NCBI RefSeq assembly: GCF_020532555.1 | Contig: NZ_JAJBBR010000004.1 | Location: 310,001-374,000 of the forward strand | Length of the DNA stretch: 64,000 nucleotides | Source: Microvirga lenta | GTDB taxonomy: Bacteria > Pseudomonadota > Alphaproteobacteria > Rhizobiales > Beijerinckiaceae | Reading direction: 5' to 3' | In this document: piece after piece, positions 60,091 through 64,000 of the stretch | Position numbering within the stretch: the first letter of the stretch is position 1 | How the letters are laid out: every line of letters begins with the position of its first letter | Notes under the pieces: generated by a model | The model's database searches: none | Seen by the model: the letters and a program-made list of their open reading frames with translations, nothing else | What the model was told of the DNA's origin: nothing | Program-made: the position numbers and the translations under genes

Positions 60091-61032
60091 ATGAAGGCAT
60101 TCGTCACAGGTCTGGCTGCCGCGGCAGCTCTCACCCTCGCCACGGCGGCTCCGGTCGCGGCCCAGCAGAATTCCCGCATCATCGTGGTCAGCCACGGCCA
60201 GGCCAACGACCCGTTCTGGTCGGTGGTGAAGAACGGCGTGTCCGCCGCCGGCGAGGACATGAAGGTGCAGGTCGATTACCGGGCGCCGGAAACCTTCGAC
60301 ATGGTCGCCATGAGCCAGCTCATCGACGCGGCCGTCAACCAGAGGCCCGCCGGTCTCGTCGTCTCGATCCCGGATGCGTCCGCTCTCGGCCCGTCGATCC
60401 AGAAGGCGGTCGCGGCCGGAATTCCCGTGATCTCCATGAACTCAGGCTCCGACGTTTCCAAGAAGCTCGGCGCGCAGCTCCATGTGGGCCAGGACGAGGC
60501 CGATGCGGGCCGCATCGCCGGCGAGAGGCTCAAGGAGATGGGCGGCAAGACGGCCCTCTGCGTCAACCACGAGGTCGGCAACGTCTCCCTCGACCTGCGC
60601 TGCGAAGGCTTCAAGAAGGGCTTCGGCGGCAAGGTGACGGTGCTCCCGGTCTCCAACGATCCCGCCGACATTCGCGCCAAGGTGAAGGCTGCGCTCGCGT
60701 CCGACACCTCCGTCGACACCATCCTGGCGCTCGGCGCCTCGCTCGCCGGTGAGCCGACCGTGGCGGCCGTCAAGGAAGCCGGCAAGGGAGGCTCCGTGAA
60801 GGTCGCCTCGTTCGACCTGTCGCCCAACTTCCTGAAGGCCGTTTCGGCAGGCGACGCAGCCTTCGCCATCGACCAGCAGCAATATCTCCAGGGTTACCTG
60901 CCGGTGGCCTTCCTGGCCCTCAACGCGAAGTACGGCCTCATCCCGGGCGGCAACGTCCCGTCCGGTCCGAACCTGATCACGAAGGAAAAGGCCGATCAGG
61001 TGATCGAGCTGTCCGCCAAGGGCATCCGCTAA
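60091..61032 (+). CDS. Sugar (probable inositol) ABC transporter substrate-binding protein
   Basis: The 313-residue periplasmic protein has a signal peptide (KAFVTGLAAAAALTLATAAPVAAQ) and the peripla_BP_4 fold: IIVVSHGQANDPFWSVVKNGV, AAVNQRPAGLVVSIPDASALG, GIPVISMNSGSD, ALGASLAGEPT, and the pocket Asp in ASFDLSPN. It resembles ribose/inositol receptors such as Caulobacter IbpA. GGGAGGAAAC precedes the ATG. Location in the iol locus favours inositol. A strong terminator-like hairpin follows. Confidence 0.87.
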   Translation: MKAFVTGLAAAAALTLATAAPVAAQQNSRIIVVSHGQANDPFWSVVKNGVSAAGEDMKVQVDYRAPETFDMVAMSQLIDAAVNQRPAGLVVSIPDASALGPSIQKAVAAGIPVISMNSGSDVSKKLGAQLHVGQDEADAGRIAGERLKEMGGKTALCVNHEVGNVSLDLRCEGFKKGFGGKVTVLPVSNDPADIRAKVKAALASDTSVDTILALGASLAGEPTVAAVKEAGKGGSVKVASFDLSPNFLKAVSAGDAAFAIDQQQYLQGYLPVAFLALNAKYGLIPGGNVPSGPNLITKEKADQVIELSAKGIR

Positions 61033-61041
61033 GCCTCGTCC

Positions 61042-61078
61042 GGGCCCGCGACCACAGGGATCGCGGGCCCTTCTTTTT
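61042..61078 (+). terminator. Terminator-like hairpin between the binding-protein and permease genes
   Basis: GGGCCCGCGA and TCGCGGGCCC form a perfect 10-bp stem with a 9-nt loop, followed by TTCTTTTT. It lies inside the transporter operon, so it probably attenuates permease and ATPase transcription relative to the binding protein. Confidence 0.75.
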
Positions 61079-61101
61079 CTGAATCTGCTCGGGAGGCCCC
61101 T

Positions 61102-62253
61102 ATGGTGGATGTCAGCCAGCCTACCGCACCCATGACCTCGCCGGTGGGCGGGGTCTCAGCCAGACCGGCTCGCGACGAGCGCCTGAAGGAGGCGTCCTTC
61201 GTCACGAAGGCCATGCGTCGCCCCGAACTGGGAGCGCTGGCCGGTCTCGTCCTCGTGACGATCTTCTTCCTGTCGACCGCCGATCCGTCGATGTTCACCC
61301 TCGCGGGACTGATGAACATCCTCTCGCCCGCGGCCCAGCTCGGCATCCTGGCCATTGCCGCGGCGATGCTGATGATCGGCGGCGAGTTCGATCTTTCCAT
61401 CGGTTCGATGGTGGCTTTCGCCGGCCTCGTCTTCGGATCCTTCGTGATCATCACGGATTGGCCGCTCCTGCTGGCGATCCCCGCGACCCTGATCGTGGCC
61501 GGGCTGCTCGGCGGCGTGAACGGGCAGATCGTCATCCGGACGAAACTGCCGTCCTTCATCGTCACCCTGGCCTTCCTCTTCATCCTGCGCGGGCTGTCCC
61601 TCGTGGGCCTCAAATGGGCGACCGGCGGCTCGACGCAGATGCGCGGCATCGGTGCCGAGGCCGGCGAGAGCTACGTGCGGGAAATCTTTTCCGGCGTCGC
61701 CTTCGAGGGCGTGTTCTCCTGGCTTGCGGCGCAGGATCTCATCGCGAAATTCCCCAACGGAATGCCGACGGTCACCGGCGTTCCTGTGTCGATCATCTGG
61801 TTCGTGGTCTTTGCCGCCGCGGCCACCTGGATCCTGCTGCGCACCCGGGTCGGCAACTGGATCTTCGCCGCGGGCGGCGATCCGAACGCGGCCCGCAACT
61901 CGGGCGTGCCGGTCGACCGGGTGAAGACCGGGCTCTTCATGCTGACGGCCTGCGCGGCTGCCCTGGTGGCGATCCTGACCGTGCTCGATGCGGGCTCGAC
62001 CGATGCCCGGCGCGGATTCCAGAAGGAGTTCGAGGCGATCATCGCCGCGGTCATCGGCGGCTGCCTGCTCACCGGCGGCTACGGCTCGGCCATCGGCGCC
62101 TTCTTCGGCGCCATCATCTTCGGCATGGTGTCCATCGGCCTCACCTATACCCGCTTCGACTCGGACTGGTTCCAGGTATTCCTGGGCGCCATGCTGCTCC
62201 TCGCCGTGCTGTTCAACAACTTCATCCGCCGGAAAGTGACGGGAGAGCGCTGA
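61102..62253 (+). CDS. Sugar ABC transporter permease (RbsC/XylH class)
   Basis: The 383-residue protein has about 10 hydrophobic helices and the BPD_transp_2 marks [27 protein letters not shown] and [20 protein letters not shown]. The ending is LFNNFIRRK. It pairs with the binding protein upstream and the ATPase that starts 1 bp after its stop. Inositol import (IatP-like) is inferred from the locus. Confidence 0.89.
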   Translation: MVDVSQPTAPMTSPVGGVSARPARDERLKEASFVTKAMRRPELGALAGLVLVTIFFLSTADPSMFTLAGLMNILSPAAQLGILAIAAAMLMIGGEFDLSIGSMVAFAGLVFGSFVIITDWPLLLAIPATLIVAGLLGGVNGQIVIRTKLPSFIVTLAFLFILRGLSLVGLKWATGGSTQMRGIGAEAGESYVREIFSGVAFEGVFSWLAAQDLIAKFPNGMPTVTGVPVSIIWFVVFAAAATWILLRTRVGNWIFAAGGDPNAARNSGVPVDRVKTGLFMLTACAAALVAILTVLDAGSTDARRGFQKEFEAIIAAVIGGCLLTGGYGSAIGAFFGAIIFGMVSIGLTYTRFDSDWFQVFLGAMLLLAVLFNNFIRRKVTGER

Positions 62254-62254
62254 C

Positions 62255-63040
62255 ATGACGACGAATGCTCCTCTCATCGACATCCGCAACGTCGTGAAGC
62301 ATTTCGGCTCCGTGATCGCCCTTTCGGGCGTATCGCTCACGGTCAATCGCGGCGAGGTGATGTGCCTCCTGGGCGACAACGGGGCCGGCAAGTCCACCCT
62401 CATCAAGACCCTGGCCGGCGTTCACCAGCCGACCAGCGGCGAGTTCCTCGTCGATGGACGGCACGTGACCTTCACGAGCCCCCGCGACGCGCTCGATGCG
62501 GGCATCGCGACCGTCTACCAGGATCTCGCGATGATCCCGCTGATGTCGGTCACGCGCAACTTCTTCATGGGGCGCGAGCCCGTGAAGGGCATGTGGCCGT
62601 TCCGGTACGTGGATTTCGACCATTGCAACGAGGTCACGCAGGAGGAGATGCACAAGATCGGCATCGACGTGCGCGACCCCAACCAGGCGGTCGGCACGCT
62701 CTCGGGCGGCGAGCGCCAATGCGTCGCCATCGCCCGCGCGGTTTATTTCGGCGCCAAGGTGCTGATCCTGGACGAGCCGACCTCCGCGCTTGGCGTGGCG
62801 CAGACCTCCATGGTGCTCAAATACATCCATCAGGTCCGGCAGAAGGGCCTCGGCGTCATCTTCATCACGCACAATGTGCGCCATGCCTATGCGGTCGGAG
62901 ACCGGTTCACCGTGCTCAACCGCGGCAAGACGCTGGGCACCTATGCCAAATCCGAAATCCAGATCGACGAGCTGCAGAACCTCATGGCGGGCGGCAAGGA
63001 GCTGCAGGTGCTGTCGAGCGATCTCGGCGGGATGGTGTGA
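62255..63040 (+). CDS. Sugar ABC transporter ATP-binding protein, single cassette
   Basis: The 261-residue protein has one ABC cassette: Walker [13 protein letters not shown], signature [17 protein letters not shown], Walker [12 protein letters not shown], and switch His [11 protein letters not shown]. Half-length ATPases of this kind (FrcA type) form homodimers, unlike the fused RbsA/XylG of enterics. It starts 1 bp after the permease stop, so translation is coupled. It is the second such half-length ATPase in the window. Confidence 0.91.
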   Translation: MTTNAPLIDIRNVVKHFGSVIALSGVSLTVNRGEVMCLLGDNGAGKSTLIKTLAGVHQPTSGEFLVDGRHVTFTSPRDALDAGIATVYQDLAMIPLMSVTRNFFMGREPVKGMWPFRYVDFDHCNEVTQEEMHKIGIDVRDPNQAVGTLSGGERQCVAIARAVYFGAKVLILDEPTSALGVAQTSMVLKYIHQVRQKGLGVIFITHNVRHAYAVGDRFTVLNRGKTLGTYAKSEIQIDELQNLMAGGKELQVLSSDLGGMV

Positions 63041-63067
63041 GGTGATCAAGCTTGAGCGATCATCAAC

Positions 63068-63439
63068 ATGAGGCGAGTGTTGTGTACTGCTGAGATCGGC
63101 TCGCTCCTGTGGTGGGTATTCGCTTTAGCAGTGACGAATCTGTTCACCCTCAATTTGCCCTATCTGGCAAGGAGCGCGGACTACCAGGGTTGTGCTCTAA
63201 TCATCGATATGATTGCGTATGTCGAATGCAGGCTGTCTTGGGGTGGGCAGCTTTTGGGCAGTCTTCTGACATGGGCCGCACTTTGGACGGAAGCTGCAGG
63301 GGTTCTCATGGACCTGTCATCGATCCCAATCCTGATCCCTCTGGCACTGATCTGGATCGCATCGGTCCTGCTCGCATCAGCTTCCTTGTTTCGCATATTT
63401 TTTGGCATGGCCAGAACCTATCTGGGCAAAAATCCATGA
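63068..63439 (+). CDS. Hypothetical small membrane protein in the inositol locus
   Basis: The 123-residue protein has three hydrophobic segments: LLWWVFALAVTNLFTLNLPYL, LLGSLLTWAALWTEAAGVLM and PILIPLALIWIASVLLASASLFRIF. Its base composition is clearly lower in G+C than its neighbours, and no strong ribosome site precedes the ATG. It sits between the ATPase and the Gfo/Idh gene. A longer alternative frame (63109-63450) is less membrane-like. It may be an orphan or acquired gene. Confidence 0.5.
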   Translation: MRRVLCTAEIGSLLWWVFALAVTNLFTLNLPYLARSADYQGCALIIDMIAYVECRLSWGGQLLGSLLTWAALWTEAAGVLMDLSSIPILIPLALIWIASVLLASASLFRIFFGMARTYLGKNP

Positions 63440-63508
63440 TGACGCTCTAGCGGATCAGCCGCCTCCAAGGCGGTGCCCCATCAGCCTTAGACCTGTAAGG
63501 AGAAGAGT

Positions 63509-64000
63509 ATGCAATCTCTCGGCATCGGCCTCATCGGCACGGGCTATATGGGCAAGTGCCATGCGCTCGCCTGGAACGCGGTGGCCTCCGTGTTCGGAGA
63601 TGTGCCTCGCCCGCGCCTCGCGGTGCTGGCGGAAACGTCTCAGGATCTGGCCGAGAGAAAGGCGCGCGAGCTCGGATTCGACCGTGCGACCGGCGACTGG
63701 CGCACCCTCGTGTCCGATCCGGCCGTCGATGTGGTGTCCATCACCACACCGAACGCCTTCCACCCGGACATGGCCATCGCGGCGCTGGAAGCCGGCAAGC
63801 ATATCTGGTGCGAGAAGCCCATGGCGACGAAGCTCGCGGATGCGGAGCGGATGCTCGCCGCCGCCCGCGCCTCCGGCAAGGTCGCGGCGCTCGGCTACAA
63901 CTATATCCAGAACCCGATCATCCGCCTGATCCGGCGCCTGCTGGACGAGGGGCGGATCGGCGAGGTCAACCATGTGCGCCTCGAGATGGACGAGGACTTC
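63509..64000 (+). CDS. Gfo/Idh/MocA family oxidoreductase, 5' part (runs off the right edge)
   Basis: The first 164 residues begin LGIGLIGTGYMGKCHALAWNAV, the Rossmann dinucleotide motif of this family, and include VVSITTPNAFHPDMAIAALEAGKHIWCEKPMATKLADAE with the catalytic EKP. AAGGAG precedes the ATG. Its location after the inositol transporter suggests a second inositol or scyllo-inositol dehydrogenase (IolG/IolX-type). The C-terminal half is outside the window, so the substrate cannot be judged. Confidence 0.87.
   Translation, partial: MQSLGIGLIGTGYMGKCHALAWNAVASVFGDVPRPRLAVLAETSQDLAERKARELGFDRATGDWRTLVSDPAVDVVSITTPNAFHPDMAIAALEAGKHIWCEKPMATKLADAERMLAAARASGKVAALGYNYIQNPIIRLIRRLLDEGRIGEVNHVRLEMDEDF

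Overview
The window is a high-G+C chromosomal segment of an alphaproteobacterium, most likely of the order Hyphomicrobiales (Rhizobiales) and possibly a Microvirga- or Methylobacterium-like member. This is inferred from the divergent chvI/pckA pair, FrcA-like single-domain sugar ABC ATPases, an IolR/RpiR-controlled inositol locus, a CtrA-type box in front of minCDE, and the general protein content. No phage, insertion sequence, CRISPR array or rRNA operon was seen. Genes are dense, and almost all long antisense reading frames are high-G+C shadows.

Layout, left to right. (1) 1-6.4 kb: 5' part of chvI (minus), pckA, an L2HGDH-like FAD oxidoreductase, a 43-residue membrane peptide, a long intergenic inverted repeat, an NhaD antiporter and a class II glutamine amidotransferase. 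(2) 6.4-11.8 kb: glutathione transferase, a MarR regulator divergent from an ABM monooxygenase-cytochrome b561 pair, and polA. (3) 11.8-17.3 kb: a pentose locus with a ROK regulator divergent from a xylFHG-type ABC transporter and a xylose-dehydrogenase-like SDR. (4) 17.4-25.7 kb: katA/oxyR, a DsbA-family protein, a sulfur block (YeeE/YedE transporter divergent from cysK, plus a TauE/SafE exporter) and a quinone-oxidoreductase-like MDR. (5) 25.7-33.9 kb: a coiled-coil Sel1-like protein with an orphan TAXI binding protein, minCDE, two envelope-type unknowns and an RlpA-like protein. (6) 34-39.5 kb: MFS and DMT transporters, a cyclase-FGE fusion, a DUF4399 protein, cspA and tRNA-Arg(CCG). (7) 39.9-49.5 kb: a 1931-residue poly-HAMP hybrid kinase translationally coupled to a second hybrid kinase, then coupled rRNA-modification genes. 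(8) 49.5-64 kb: a serralysin-like protease followed by a large myo-inositol locus: iolB-iolE-iolD-membrane protein-iolC on the minus strand, iolG on the plus strand, iolR, a sugar ABC transporter, and an edge-truncated Gfo/Idh dehydrogenase.

The genes form three recognisable physiological modules. They are sugar and polyol capture with catabolism (xylose and inositol, each with its own repressor and ABC importer), oxidative and sulfur stress handling (oxyR/katA, MarR cassette, GST, sulfur transporters, cysK), and envelope or cell-cycle control (ChvI, MinCDE, RlpA, the kinases). The features I judge most worth a second look are the poly-HAMP kinase array with a 192-bp perfect internal duplication, the cyclase-FGE fusion, the membrane protein translationally coupled to iolD inside the iol operon, and several well-formed operator palindromes.
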